Shown in pieces: positions 1-12,845 of a DNA stretch of 64,000 nucleotides. Location: positions 3,701,001-3,765,000 of the forward strand of contig CM068318.1 of NCBI GenBank assembly GCA_034766995.1. Reading direction: 5' to 3'. The position numbers and the translations under genes are program-made. Every line of letters starts with the position of its first letter. The first letter of the stretch is position 1. Source of the stretch: Acanthacorydalis orientalis (lineage: Eukaryota; Arthropoda; Insecta; Megaloptera; Corydalidae). Under the pieces are notes generated by a model that was given only the letters and a program-made list of their open reading frames with translations, did no database searches and was not told where the DNA came from.

Positions 1-252
1 TGATTATAAAGAACACAAACTGAATCTAACTTCACAAATTTCGTTTAAAGTTAGATCGCTGCCTCCATATTCGAGGTACATTCATTCCGAACAAAGTAAT
101 TCCATTTATGTATTTGTAATGTTTTTTTTTTGTTCTTCCTCTCTTCAATTTCAGATAAATTGTTCTGTAATATTTCTTTTCGTTTGTTGTGTGTCGTTTT
201 AACTTCTTTTAAAAAGATATGAAAAAATCGGATTCAAAGTATACCGTGTAAA

Positions 253-256
<4 letters not shown>

Positions 257-301
<45 letters not shown>
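257..301. repeat. (TA)n microsatellite
   Basis: About 22 uninterrupted TA units. Confidence 0.95.
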
Positions 302-303
<2 letters not shown>

Positions 304-589
304 AAAGAATACAATCAAATGAAAACAAATCGAAAAGGAAATGCAGATAAAATGGTGGTGTTTGTATGACGTGTGATTTAGGTCAATAAATAAATTATTT
401 TACAAACGCATTCCATGTTTGATCATTTTCAGTTTTCAGAAACGTTATAAGTTTTCCTCTTAACAAAATGTGTGCGAAATGAAAAAAAGAACATATTCGT
501 TTTGAAGTACGAGCGAATCACTAAATTAAACCGTCCTCTTCAGCTGCAATCATTACATCCGCCATAAAAAAGTAAATTGTATCTATCTC

Positions 590-1140
590 GCCGTATTAGT
601 TTGTATAAAAAAAAAATGTTATCACCGAGAGGTTGTACAAACGCAATAAAATACAATTTCTGTCCGACACTATAATTTGATTAAGGCGTAAATATGTGAG
701 AGAAAATTTTAATCTACTAAGTGCCTTAAAGCCAGCCGCTCTCTCTGTATGATGTCGTCTGTGTAGCAATTCAGAGGGAAAAAAATCCGCCGTAAACAGG
801 CCGACCGCAGGTACTTTGTGTGATACGCAGAGAGTGCGCATTCGCAGATTTAATTAAACGTAAATTACGGACTTGATAATCGCGCTTTTCAAGTGATAAT
901 CTTCATTCGAAGACGAGTCTTTTTCGACGTCGACAACGTCGTCGTAGCCTCTGCTTCCGCCCGAGTTTACTGGACTCGAGCGGAGATAAGCGGCTATAAA
1001 ATAACGCACACACAGTGTATATACGCTAGTTACAGGAATTAAATCTAAAGAGTCGCGAACGGTCGTGGAAGGAACTGGATTGAGATCAGACCGTTTCTTT
1101 TCACCCCTTACTCCGGCTAAGAGGATTAAACTTTCCAACG
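590..1140. promoter_or_regulatory. CpG-rich block with TATA-like box
   Basis: This is clearly richer in CpG than its surroundings (CGACGTCGACAACGTCGTCG near 925). GGCTATAAAATAACGC at about 990 resembles a plus-strand core promoter TATA box. Open frames on the minus strand (596-841 and 854-1138) show no recognisable protein and probably reflect the scarcity of AT-rich stops. Confidence 0.3.
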
Positions 1141-2684
1141 TTCTGCGTAACGAATGTGAGACACGGCGTGAAATGTGATGATGTTTTTTTTTTCAGTTAA
1201 TATTTTTTATATGTCCTGGAAATTAATGCACGCTTTGGAGAATATCAATTGGAATATAATTCGTCACATGCTGTAAAAAAAACATGTTCTTTCTCAATCG
1301 TACCCAAGTTTTATCAAATACGATTTTTAATATTTTGATGTACAAAGGAATGGCACAAATCGAAAATTTTAATCTTCCTAAAAAGAAAATTTACTATTTT
1401 TTTTCTAAAAGATATCTTATAGGAAAAAATATTTTATACTAAGATAAAAACTAAATCTTGTCTACAAGAAAGAACAAAACTCAATTGAATATTCAAATCT
1501 TTTTAAAAAAAATATAAAGAAAATTATCCCTATTATAATCTACTTTAATAGATCCTCAATTGATTTTACATGATAAATCCATTATTTTTCAATCAAAATC
1601 TATCTTTACTTTTTATTAATTTCATCCGTATTTCAAAAACTAAAAACATTCAAAATCGTCCAAATATATCAGAACTCCATTTACAATTTCAATAATAAAT
1701 TTCTCTTATGTCGACCCTCTTTTTAAATAAAACACTGCGATAGTTTTACCAGACTTATCCTGTATATATATATAAATAATTTCAATCGAAATCATTCTTA
1801 TCAATCTCTCTGACCAAACTAAATCTCAAACTTTTATAAAGTTTATTAAAAGGAAAGATCCTTCATTCTGATTCGACAGAGAGTCGTAATTTCACTACAT
1901 ATAAACTTCTATCTAGCATATAAATCTTTATCTCTTATGCGTGCCCCTAAATTTCAATTAACTTACACCTGATTAAGAAAACAACTAAATTAATCACTTC
2001 ATTCGCAGAATAATTAAACCTTTGTCCGTCATAAAGTTTAAACAGACTTTCACTGTTGTTATATAATATATAATAAGTCTCAAACGATCTATAATTTTAT
2101 CAACTGATTAGATATTTTTCTCTTCTATCTTAAAATGTTAAAAATTTGTTTTATGATTTAATTCAAAATAAAATTGTAAAGTTACCATGTTGAAATATGA
2201 AACATACTTCAATTAATATCATGTTTCAATATTACAACCATTTGTTAGAGAACTTTATTGGAACAAGTATTTCATAATCAAGAGGTTGATTTCTGTTCGT
2301 CTTACATATTTATTAAGATCATTAAACATGCAATACAATATATTAAACGTTTAAATGAAACGAGTTCGATCAACTAATACAGTTATCAATAAGAGGCATA
2401 ATTTAGTTTGTTATTCATCTCATAAGTCCTACGGATTTGTTACACACATATATATGTACTCGATTTAATCCTGAATTAATGATCATATTACGGCCGTAAT
2501 ATATTTGAATTTTAGTAATAATACTAATCGGAATAAATTAGATATGAAAATCACTAGACGGTTAAATAAATGAGCCAGATGTACGCAGTGTTCTCACTTA
2601 GTGTTGTTTCAAATCCTAAATTAGTTGTAATAATGTGTATGCTCGGCTAGTTTCATTTTAATTACACTTTTTTCACTCACACGT
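1141..2684. other. AT-rich DNA without a gene
   Basis: No frame above 60 codons, no repeat copy recognised. Only short homopolymers and a small TATATATATA run near 1762. Confidence 0.6.
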
Positions 2685-2698
2685 ACACACACACACAC

Positions 2699-2732
<34 letters not shown>
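2685..2732. repeat. (AC)n(AT)n compound microsatellite
   Basis: An AC run of about seven units passes into about 14 AT units. Confidence 0.9.
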
Positions 2733-2735
<3 letters not shown>

Positions 2736-4330
2736 AAAGAATTTTTATCATTTTTATTTATTTTAAAAATATCCCCTAACAGAATTTGTAGCATTTATTT
2801 TCAGTTGAAATACAAAAACTGTACGGCTATTAAATAAAATACTTTATATTTTCAAACAGTGTGCATGCGTTGAAAATACTTATTTTAAATTAATAAAAAG
2901 TATTTCAGTTCTTAATTAGAAATGAACATGAAGAAGAAGTGAAATAATTAAAAGAAATGTTTTCTGTAGAAGTAACATCTGGACGAGTTCGTATTTTTTT
3001 GTAAGTGAAATCTTTTGTAAAAAATAAACGTTCACGTTTGATTTTTTGTAAAGTTATAGTTTTTATTTTTTTATATATAAAAAATAAAGCGTACAAAAAT
3101 ACTTTGTTCATATGCATTTCGATCTTGATAGCATTCTCTTCAAAATGAGAGAGACGAAACAAATTGCATTCGTGGTTAGAAATTGAATCGTCAAAGCTTA
3201 AAAAATAATTTCCGAGCACCAAACGCGAAACAAAAATAACTACCGGTGCAACGACGTTAAGTATTTGATATGAAAACGGCAACGTTCCCTTTGACAGTAC
3301 GTTTGTTTCACCTCGACGCACTTATCCAAAAAAAAAGAAACACTCAGACGAAAAATGATTTTTTAACACACGTTTCAAATGAAAGTCGAAACGTGAACGA
3401 CTCCGAATACAAGAATATCCTTTGAGAACGTTTGTTTATTTAAAACATGTTAAAAACACGTCTGTCTGCAGGAATTCTTGCACCGTTAAATAAGAATTTT
3501 TCACGTTTCGAAGTGCACGTTTTGAAACTACCTGAATGTTCATTTCTGTTCCGTTTCCGGTAACGTTCAGAATTATTTAGAATCTACTTTACAGTAATAT
3601 GTAAAAGTTCACGACTTCTGCGTTTTTTTTTTGAAAAAAAAAATGATAGAAAGTAGAGAACGACCTTTTGTAAATTTCACAAAGTTACTTGAAGTGGTTG
3701 AGAATAAGAGAAACATCTCGATGTATTTTTTTGAAATTAAATTTCGTATACAATTATTTGATTCGATAAAATTTAATCAAGTGAAGAGTTTTTAAATATG
3801 ATACATTTTATTCCAAAATCTTATCAAATAAAAGGATATTCTTCCACTCGAACGAATTCACAAATATATTTATTTTTAAATATCATACCTTTAAACGAAA
3901 AAATGATCGTGCGCGCCGCCAATAATCGTTTTGTTTCCCTTAATATCATACGTAAAAGCTTTACAGGCACAAATATAAAAATTATGATAAGTAAATCGTA
4001 ATAAAATTCGTGAAACGTTCCTACTTTGAATACATAAGATATTTGATCATTTCAAATGCACAAAGTGAACGAAAAATGTTTATTTGTACATCTTTGTACA
4101 AATATACACTGATGAGAACTTTCAAAATATCAAATATTATATTTGATCTTTATTTACTGTTCAAAAACTCTACATTTCACGTTGAAATAAATCATTCCCA
4201 GTATAATACTTTTATATATTTATTTATACATACAGTACTTTTATAAAAGAGTAATAAAAATTATTTCCTTCTTTTCCATATCATTTTTTTGATAAAAAAA
4301 AATATACATACAGTCAAACACCCCCTTTAC

Positions 4331-4336
<6 letters not shown>
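2733..4336. other. Gene-free stretch with one long minus-strand frame
   Basis: The minus strand is open for 138 codons (2905-3321), but it opens at a GTG, has no splice context and its product is AT-biased (Lys, Phe, Ile rich) and unrecognised. I treat it as chance. Adjacent plus-strand frames at 3798-4246 are likewise unrecognised. Confidence 0.5.
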
Positions 4337-4364
<28 letters not shown>

Positions 4365-4389
4365 GCTATATGCTATGCTATGCTATATT
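4337..4389. repeat. (TA)n plus TGCTA repeats
   Basis: About 14 TA units followed by a short TGCTATGCTATGCTA pentamer array, a second-order local expansion. Confidence 0.9.
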
Positions 4390-4800
4390 ATGATAGTGGA
4401 CTAAATCAAAAAATTGAAAAAAAAAATGATTTTATGATTTATTTTATATTACAATTATTTATATTTTAATAATCTAGAAGAATTTAGAAAAAAATTTAAA
4501 AATGTACCGTTTAATGAACTTGCAAATTTGGTCGATAAACATAATTCTATTTTTGTTTATTTTGATAGTGGACTAAGTCACTCACTTTTCGATAGACTTT
4601 AAATTTTTTCACTTTAAAAAATACATATTTTTTCATGATACTCGTAGAAATTCATAATGACATGAAATATTTACATTATAACAGTAAGTACTTTGGAAAA
4701 TATTTTGTTACATAATGGAATAATATTTTTTATTGCACACAAACGCAAAAGTCTAAATATTTCAATACGAAAAATATATGACAGTCCACTGTCATAATTA
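4390..4800. repeat. Repeated TGATAGTGGACTAA motif
   Basis: TGATAGTGGACTAAATCA at about 4391 recurs as TGATAGTGGACTAAGTCA at about 4563, and inverted as AGTCCACTGTCA at about 4785. A related TTCAGTCCATTATCA occurs at about 13230. These may be terminal motifs of a small non-autonomous transposon; no TSD was resolved. Confidence 0.4.
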
Positions 4801-4804
4801 CCGC

Positions 4805-4810
<6 letters not shown>

Positions 4811-4879
<69 letters not shown>

Positions 4880-4880
4880 T
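4811..4880. repeat. (AT)n microsatellite, about 30 units
   Basis: Nearly pure, broken only by ACAC at its right end. It generates the Tyr-Ile repeats of the minus-strand frame at 4671-4898. Confidence 0.95.
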
Positions 4881-4899
4881 GTGACATTTATATAACATT

Positions 4900-7700
4900 T
4901 ATATGTTTAAAGATTTAAAATATTTCTCTAAATTAAGACATGTAATTAATAAAGAATGAAAAATATACATGACCGTGTGTCGAGGCTAAAACACAACTCA
5001 TAAATAAATTTTCTCTGCGTTAAAAAATATCTCCAGTGTTGAAAATTTATGTTTTATGGAAATAGTTGAATTTGATTAAAATAAATTTACATTAGTTCTG
5101 GTTTCATAAAAAAAACGAATTGAGTGCCAAATTCGAAAATATTTCTCTTTGTCGTAGATTAATTAATCATTTTAATGTTTTCATTTTACATTGACAAATA
5201 GTCATCCATTTATTGAAATAAGATAAATTATTTAAATGTTATTTATTGATTGTAAACATATTATTTTTCTTCTTTCTGTTGGCCGATTAAGTAAAATATA
5301 TTTTTTATTACTGAAACTTTTCAGTAGGTTCATTTTTATAATATAAAAAAAATATATAAAAAATATTTGTTTTGTACAAATATTTAAGTAAGTGCTAGTC
5401 CGTTTCTGATATCGATTTAGAATATCTGGATTAAATAGAAATCGAATATAAATCAAACTTGATCCATTTACATTAACGATTATATTTAGTAAACCATGAT
5501 ATATTTTTAGAAGACTCATAATAATTTGATTTATGTCTGTGATTCCTTTTCTTGCATCATTTTCTTCCATTCTGTCTAATTTGATCACTCTTGAAGTATT
5601 CTACTATGACATTTTTAAGTTTTTTCAATCGTATTCTGGTATCATGATGTGTACTTGTCTTGAAATGTACATCATATTACCAAAAGATTGTTCAAAAAGC
5701 AAGAACTGGTTGTAGAAGCGTATTTTAAAAGTGATCGAATAGGACTTAGCCAAAAGAATAGTATACATTCAATCTTTTTATATTTTATATCAATTTTGAA
5801 TTAATTATTTTCTTATTTCACAAACCATAAAACAATCTTTTGATCAAATACATTCAATAAATGATTTCAATCAATATTCATCATTATTAATGTACATTTC
5901 GAACAGAACCTTCAGAACAGTAAAATGTAAAAAAAGTATATTAAAATAATTAGATTTTTCTACACCCTAGCATCTTGTCGATGATAATATTGCCATTGTA
6001 ATGCATATTAACCAGCAATCAAGAATTAGCATTAATCATTCAATAAAGAGCATTGTGTTTAATTGTTTTCTTCCACCTTAATTTATTTCTTTCTAAAATT
6101 CCTCGAACACTTTTACATTCTTCACTGTATTCTGTTTTTCTTAAAAAAAAATATTTCTGTCTTTATGAAATTAAAATATTTTTTCTGATTTTAATTCTCG
6201 GATAATTGCTTCCTCATCAAACAGATATGATTTCTATTTTGATCACTAAAAATATTGTTCTTTATTATCTCCCATTCTATCTCTAATCTTAAATAGGTTT
6301 AAGTCGAAATCTAGTTGTCAAATAGTATAAATTTTCTATTTTATAATTTTTCATTTATTGATAGTTAACTGAAGTGAATCCTACAAGTCGTTAATGTAAA
6401 CACAGTTTTTCCTATCCATGTCTCAGAGAGATATTGCTTTTACTTCAATAAATTGATTCAAAAATCGTTTTATATATTGTGATTATCCCCAATCAGTTAG
6501 AATGAACAAATTTTTCTTCATGAAGAGAACGTTAATGTATTTAATAAACAGGATATATAAAAAAAGTATTGAGAATTCTCAATGTGTGTAAAGAATTGAA
6601 AACAAAAATGTTAATATCGATAAAACATGAAAAACGAATATCTTAATGTAATTTACAAGCTGTTGAAAGGATAACATTAGTTATAAATAGCAGCTGTAGA
6701 TTTTCGGTTCTTCAACTCTAATAATTATGGTGTCGGCTTGAAATGTGTATAATCAGTAATTAAAAATGATTGATAATCAATTATTTAACATTTTTTGATT
6801 AGAATTAGTTGTGGTTTCCGAAACGAGGAATTAATTTTTTGAAAATAATAATATAAATTGAATAACGTTTGAAAAAGGAATTGTACTATAAAAAAAAAAC
6901 AATAGAATTTTCGGCTATACAATATTGTTTTTGTTCTCAACCATTTCATAATTATTACTTTAACTTAAAACCACTCCACTGAAAACAATTCAAATGACTA
7001 TAATTGATATGAAATAATCCAAATGAATTTTAATAACTTTCAACAAATTTCATTTATATGTATATATATATATATTCACTCTGTAATCAATTGATGAAAA
7101 CAAATCAGACATAATAGCAAACTAGTTAAAACACTAACTGATTGTAGCACTTGACTAGTTAAAACTGTATTATTTATAAATCATTATTTAAATCAATTGA
7201 AATTTATTACAAAAGGACAGACAGTATCATTTATGAAAACGGATTTTAATTAAAATAGAAATAACTAGAACATTCGAATAAATCCATATTTTATTCAAGA
7301 GTGGAACAATTTTACCAGTCTGGAATTTAATTGCAATCAATTAATAATAAAATTTACTTTTCATTCGCACTATTTATTTGCAGGAATTTAAATGATCGTT
7401 AAGTATACTTCTTCAGGGTTAAACGCAATATGTTTAGTTTAAGAATTTTGTCATATTATTCTTGAGTGTATTTGAAAAATTCCAACTTGATTTCACATAT
7501 AACTTTGTTTCAATTTTAATTATAATTCCATTCGTAAATGGTTTATAAAGAGGAAGACTGAACACACGTAATCATCTTTTATCATTCATGCATGTATTTT
7601 ATGTGTTAGTAGCTCTCGTGTAATATTTTAAAGCATTTACTATTCCGTTTGTAGAGTTTATCTTAATAAAGTTTATGTTCGTTCGGAATAAATATATCTG
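4900..7700. other. AT-rich DNA without a gene
   Basis: Short frames at 5232-5588 (minus) and 5533-5715 (plus) overlap and resemble nothing. I see no transposon signature. Confidence 0.55.
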
Positions 7701-7704
7701 AGTT

Positions 7705-8315
7705 ATATTTAGGATGGATATATATGTAAAGGGTGTGTGTATAATGCATGTTCGAGTACGTGTGTAACTTTTAAATGAACATTCCTGTTCCGTGCTCGGT
7801 ACGAATTAATCTTTTTGTAATAATAAGGTAATCCGAAGGTAAGCGTCGGTCGAGGAGGAGGAACACTTTTCAAATGATGTTTAAATAATGAAACCATAGT
7901 GAAAGCGAACGTTACACGACGTGTCGCCCATTCATCGCGAGGACTCGAAAGTTGTGGAATTTTAAAACAATCGTCGCGTTCATCCAGCGACAGGATTATT
8001 GATGACGCGACGTTCTGAAACGAAAGAGGTGGCGTGATCTTGTGTGTAATGAGATAATTGCAAAGACGAGATCCGTATTTATGAAGTGGAGGAATTTCAT
8101 TCTGCGATTCATACAAATTATTACAACGTCATTACGGATTCCCATTCGGAATGTTATGTTTTAACATTACACGCTGACACTGTCACCGTTTTCATTAACT
8201 CTTTCGCATTCCACTGTGTCGTTGTAATAATTATGCGCATATTTCAGCGAATGACATACGCTTTTCTTCTTCTAAACTTCGCGCTGACAACTTTAATATG
8301 CTTCCGCTCGTAGAT
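7705..8315. other. CpG-richer block open on both strands
   Basis: The minus strand is open for 135 codons (7709-8116) and the plus strand for 75 (8086-8313). Neither product resembles a family I know, and no splice signals frame them. Candidate conserved non-coding or exonic DNA. Confidence 0.25.
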
Positions 8316-9490
8316 TTGTCACTCGAAATAATATAAAACTTTCAACTACTCGTTTATCTACTTGAATGTTATTATTTTTCGTATCAAATGTTTAAGTTTT
8401 AATTAGATGTTGTTATGCTCGATCGCACACTTTGAATATCTTTAATAAGATTTTCAAACTGTTTAAGTATTTCGATGTTAGTTTTTTTTTTTAATTCCGA
8501 ACCTCTTTTTTACAGAACAATATAAATGTATTTTCTGAAAAGAATTTTTACAGCTTATATGTCTGTAGATTGTATGAAGACTGAAACATCATTCAATAAA
8601 CTTATACGAATTCCTCTTCCGTTATTTCCTATTCCGTTAATCAAAAAATATCACATATCAGAATAATCTTACTCCTTAAATAAACAACAAGGCTTCATTT
8701 TTTGCTACAATCTCCACAACTTTCATTTTTCTACATTTTTGGTTTACAAATTGTATCAATTTGAAAAAAGTGACTTTATAGATGCATTTTTTTATTATCT
8801 CTTTAAATTTCCCACTTTTATTACAAATTCCATTCATTACACATATTTAAACTGTCTGTTGCTTCAAAATTATTTAGATTCGAAGTGATTTCAATAATAT
8901 TTTCCAGTCCGAATGAATATTCTAATATCTAAGTATTATTTCTAAAACATCTAATAGCCAGTTCTTGTAATCTCAACACAGAGTAAATATTTATTCAAGC
9001 CAGAGCTTGTTTCCAAAAAATCGACTTTCATAAAATCACTGACCCATTTTAGAAAAAAAGCATAAGAATTTCATATATAACTTTATATCATATATTTCGT
9101 AACAGAGATAATGTACAGGAAGAGGATAATATTAACTTGGAAATATTCATAGTACAAACACCGTGTCACAGATATTCTACTATCATCCATATTAGTCAAC
9201 CGTTGCATTCTATTATACCTAATTAAAGTGAATAATATATAGAGACTCATCTGTTTCAACCACTGGTAGAAATGTACATTGTTAGATAATTAAAACGGTA
9301 TACAAATTTATCATCAGGTCTCCAAGTGATGATTGAATTTTAAATTAATAAAACTGTAATTTTATATAACGACCACGTATGAAATAATAATTAATAATTA
9401 AATAATTTCAGAAATAATTATGTATTTATATTTTATGTATGAGATTATTAAAAAAATGGAAGATTTAAAAAGTATTCAGATAATTAAGCA
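8316..9490. other. AT-rich DNA without a gene
   Basis: Nothing recognised on either strand. Confidence 0.6.
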
Positions 9491-9495
9491 TCAGT

Positions 9496-9557
9496 TATAT
9501 ATATATATATAGAGAGAGAGAGATATATTTATATATATATATATATTTATACATGTA
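9496..9557. repeat. (TA)n(GA)n(AT)n compound microsatellite
   Basis: A short AG run sits between two AT runs, about 35 bases before the fold-back MITE. Confidence 0.9.
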
Positions 9558-9590
9558 TAAACAGAAAGAGGGGGAGAGGGTGGTTCAACT

Positions 9591-9747
9591 TAGGCTTCCA
9601 CAAGAAAGTATTAAAAAGATGCAAAAATTAAAAAAAAACATGTTATTCCCTATTTAGTATTTTAGTATTGAATTGAACTAAAGGACTAAATAAAATAGCA
9701 TGACTTAACCTGTGAATCTCCTTTTAATACTTCCATGTAGAAGCCTA
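9591..9747. mobile_element. Fold-back MITE of about 157 bp
   Basis: The arms start TAGGCTTCCACAAGAAAGTA and, reverse-complemented from the other end, TAGGCTTCTACATGGAAGTA, and stay alignable for about 65 bases each, so almost the whole element folds on itself. The outermost TA on each side may be the target duplication of a Tc1/mariner-type insertion. There is no open frame. The long imperfect hairpin could also enter small-RNA pathways if transcribed (inference). Confidence 0.65.
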
Positions 9748-9749
9748 AA

Positions 9750-10746
9750 TTGTATATATATATATACAGAAAAAAAACTTCTTTGAAGTTAAGAATATCG
9801 ATATAAAAACCTCAAAGTTTCTGATGATCTCGTTCGCCAATTTATAAAATAGGTCACAAAAGTTTTGTATACTCGTTGATGTTAATTTACGCAAATTACA
9901 GAACAAATTAAAAAGAAACCGTGCGACTGAGAGAATAGTATAGTATGTACAGTAAACCGAGCGAGACAGTACGTTACGGGATGCAAATACGAAAACTATT
10001 CGAACAGAATTGAATAAGAATTTCGCACAATTGCGGTTGACTGGCATTAAATGTATAAATTTAATACATTCAAATGCAATTCCAACCACTAATGCACTTA
10101 GCACGTTAGCTCACCCTGTACATTTCTACAAATTGGATATTCCGCATTAGTACCTAGGAAAGTTGTAATCTTATAATCGTTTCTCATTAAAATATTATCG
10201 TAGTTGGATAATTAACTGAAAAGAAACAAATAAATCGGACGTGTTTACATGTCTGCGTTTTAGAATGTTATTGGCTTTGGCACTGTTCGATTTTACACTT
10301 CATTATTTTCATAGAACATTGCATAGATTTATTCGTCAAAATTTATTATTTCAGATAAATCTTTATTTTTAAGGTCGTTCTAATATATTAATTAAGCAGT
10401 AAAATCAAACTGTTATTTTATTTTAAATTGTGAATCAAATTGATTTCGGTTTGTTTTAACCGATAATAAAAAAAGAATAATGATTAATGGAAATATCATC
10501 GAAGAATAATTCATTCCTTTGTTGTTTACAAATTTAAATTCAAAATTCTACAGAGAAATTCTACAAAAGTAATGTATTTTCAGTAGAAGTGTAAGTGGAT
10601 GAAATGAAATAATTCTTGCACTATGAAACCATTTCTTTCTTCAGTATTGACATTCATCAAGAGATGAAAATACAAAAATTACAATAAGTGTTTGTTTTGG
10701 TTCCAAACAGTACTCCTGCCACATGATCCACTCAGATCTTAGTTTA
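9750..10746. other. Gene-free stretch with an unrecognised 119-codon frame
   Basis: The minus-strand frame 9745-10104 is hydrophobic and Phe/Asn rich. It could be a fragment of a membrane protein, but no family motif is visible. The remainder is featureless. Confidence 0.4.
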
Positions 10747-10795
10747 TTATATATATTTATATATATATATATATATTTATTACTAAAAACATACC

Positions 10796-11248
10796 TTAAA
10801 AGTACAAAGCTTTTCTTAAAACTCCATGTTGAAATCCAGTAGGCTTTGCCACTGTTCTAAGCTTCAAGTAACAGCTACCATTCATTAGATATATTTTATA
10901 ACTGCTATAATCCATCTCTTTAAGTGATTCAAAAATTATTCCACCAGACTGCATTGTTCTAGACCTTTGAAATGGTAGAGAAAAAAATATATCACCAAAC
11001 AATTGACCTAAAAAAAATGTCGGTACATATATATGTACCACCAGACTTGAAAGAGTTAAGCTTTTGACTATATGTTCAGCAGTTATGAGAATTGTGTAGA
11101 TAAATGATGTTAATAAAAAATGATGTATGTAGAAGAACATTTTTTTTACTTTCCAAATATTTTCTTTTACATTTTGACTTGTTCTCACAATATAACGCAG
11201 GGAGACAATACTCACTCTTTGATTACAAGCTTGAAAATAATTTTTCAA
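10796..11248 (-). pseudogene. Possible odorant-receptor-like fragment (7tm_6 family)
   Basis: This is 150 codons open with no ATG at the 5' edge (it begins at a TTG), unusually long for such AT-rich DNA. In order it shows a segment like the receptor intracellular region (LRYIVRTSQNVKENI), a hydrophobic stretch (FFYIHHFLLTSFIYTILITA), a second hydrophobic stretch ending FFLGQLFGD, then IIFESLKEMDYSSYK and a tail containing KPTGFQHG. This order resembles the last third of insect odorant receptors (helices 5 to 7, with a short acidic and aromatic motif ahead of helix 7). The frame ends TAA immediately before a donor-like AAG/GTATGT, and another frame reads through to that donor, which suggests a frameshift. 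No clear preceding exon is seen, although 11291-11551 on the same strand is also open. The resemblance is weak; a gustatory receptor, another membrane protein or chance are possible. Confidence 0.28.
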
Positions 11249-11290
11249 ATGAATTGATTTTTAAAAAATATAATTATATTCAAATATATT

Positions 11291-11551
11291 TCAATTAATG
11301 TTCATCGCTTTGTAGGCCAAGCTAGAAAGGTTTCTGGACTTCAGAACTTTTCTCAAAAAAAACGACTTATTATGAGAGAGCGACTTCTTAAATACTGATT
11401 TCTTAGTACAGTTTATAAAAGATATAAGACCGGTAAGTAATTGATGTGCTAAGTATCTTATTGACCAAATAATTTTAATTATGAATGAAATAAAAGAAAT
11501 CGTATAAATTAAAATGACATTAATTACACACATTTGATCATTTCTTTTCAA
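11291..11551 (-). other. Open frame next to the receptor-like fragment
   Basis: Eighty-six codons with a hydrophobic first third (VILIYTISFISFIIKIIW). It lies 43 bases upstream of the 10796-11248 frame on the same strand and could be part of the same relic, but it has no recognisable motif of its own. Confidence 0.2.
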
Positions 11552-11750
11552 TAACGAACTGTTTGGCTAACATCACTATTGGTTTTGTTCAAATTGGCAT
11601 TAAAACTAGACCTACTACGATTCGTCCACGTATCGACAAACTATAAACGTACGTTCGTTCACACTGATTGCTATTTCAAGATTGACTGAGCAGTAATTAG
11701 GTGATGTAATCGAACGTTTGTTCGGTGAGCGATATGTGTGTGTGGAGTGG

Positions 11751-11753
<3 letters not shown>

Positions 11754-11804
<51 letters not shown>
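11754..11804. repeat. (TA)n microsatellite, about 25 units
   Basis: Preceded by a TGTGTGTGTGG stretch. Confidence 0.95.
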
Positions 11805-11807
<3 letters not shown>

Positions 11808-12459
11808 GTTCTTCCGTTTTCACAAGTCGTTCATTGAAGAAATTTTGTAATGTGTGGTTTTCATATTCATTTTATTTTACTGTATTAATACGATTATTTG
11901 TTCGTTTTGTATAATTTTATTTCTAGTTTATTTATACATTTGAATATATGTAATATATTAATACACAAAAAATTGTCTTCGCGTTATATAAGAGTTTATT
12001 TATATCTAATACTAGTTTATAAAGTAAGTAAACGAATACAAATCAATCTTCAGTTGTTAGAACAAAATTTATGTCATCAAAAATATTCTATAATTGATTG
12101 TAATCATTCCTGATTGTTGTCTGTAGAAATTTTGATAAATATTCCGCCATCTTCAAAACTTTAAGGTAAAAAAATATTTTCCTGTACTTTCAGAAAGATC
12201 TAGTATAATAAAATTAGCATTAAGGCTTGAACTACTTTTTATATAAAATAAAAGCAGTTCTCTGAATATAGATTCTTTAAATATCGATATTTCTTAAACA
12301 AATTATTTTTTTTAAACTTTTATTTATTGTCGGTATTTTCAAGTCATATAAACAAAAATTGATATAAAATAATCATTGATTCGTCCACTCAACTCATGGG
12401 ACTTCTATGTCTGAAATAAACTGTTCTTAGATTTTCAGTTTTTTTTTAAAAAAAAGATC

Positions 12460-12845
12460 AATTTGATTTTGACGTGTTTATATTTTTTTTATAATGAAAA
12501 ATATATTGTAATTTTTTTAAATTTTAATTAATTTAATAAACAAATGGTTAAGAGTTTCTCTATTAGTTCCATGTATTAATTTTGAAGTAAGAATATTTTT
12601 CAACTTACTTATCTTTTAATGACATATTTATGAGAATAAAAGACTGTTAGTTCTCTTAAATTGAACTATCTAAATGGTTTTTAACATATTTGTATCGGTA
12701 TATCAAATTCTAAAAGTTATTATAATAATTTATTAGATTAGAGTGTCAGATTTGTTTTATTTTACAAAAACTAAGGACCTTTTATTTCATTTTTAAAGTT
12801 ATACCTTTTTTGGAACATGTGTTGGAATTAATTTTATTTTACAAT
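12460..12845. repeat. Tandem duplication, copy 1
   Basis: First unit of a tandem repeat with a period of 376 bases, for example AATAAACAAATGGTTAAGAG at 12535 against AATAAACAAATATTAGAGAC at 12911. Shared landmarks include CCATGTATTAATTTTGAAGT, TTGTATCGGTATATCAAATT and ACTAAGGACC. Confidence 0.8.

Noticed and set aside
2905..3321. 138-codon minus-strand frame
   Set aside because: It begins at a GTG, has AT-driven composition, no motif and no splice context.
4683..4692. Consensus-like donor AACAGTAAGTAC and several similar GTAAGT sites elsewhere
   Set aside because: Such sites are frequent in AT-rich DNA; without an acceptor, start or open exon they are not evidence of splicing.
7709..8116. 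135-codon minus-strand frame
   Set aside because: No family resemblance; the local CpG richness lowers stop frequency and the opposite strand is open nearby too. Kept only as an unassigned block.
9745..10104. 119-codon hydrophobic minus frame as a chemoreceptor
   Set aside because: Hydrophobic but no motif or helix order typical of gustatory or odorant receptors.
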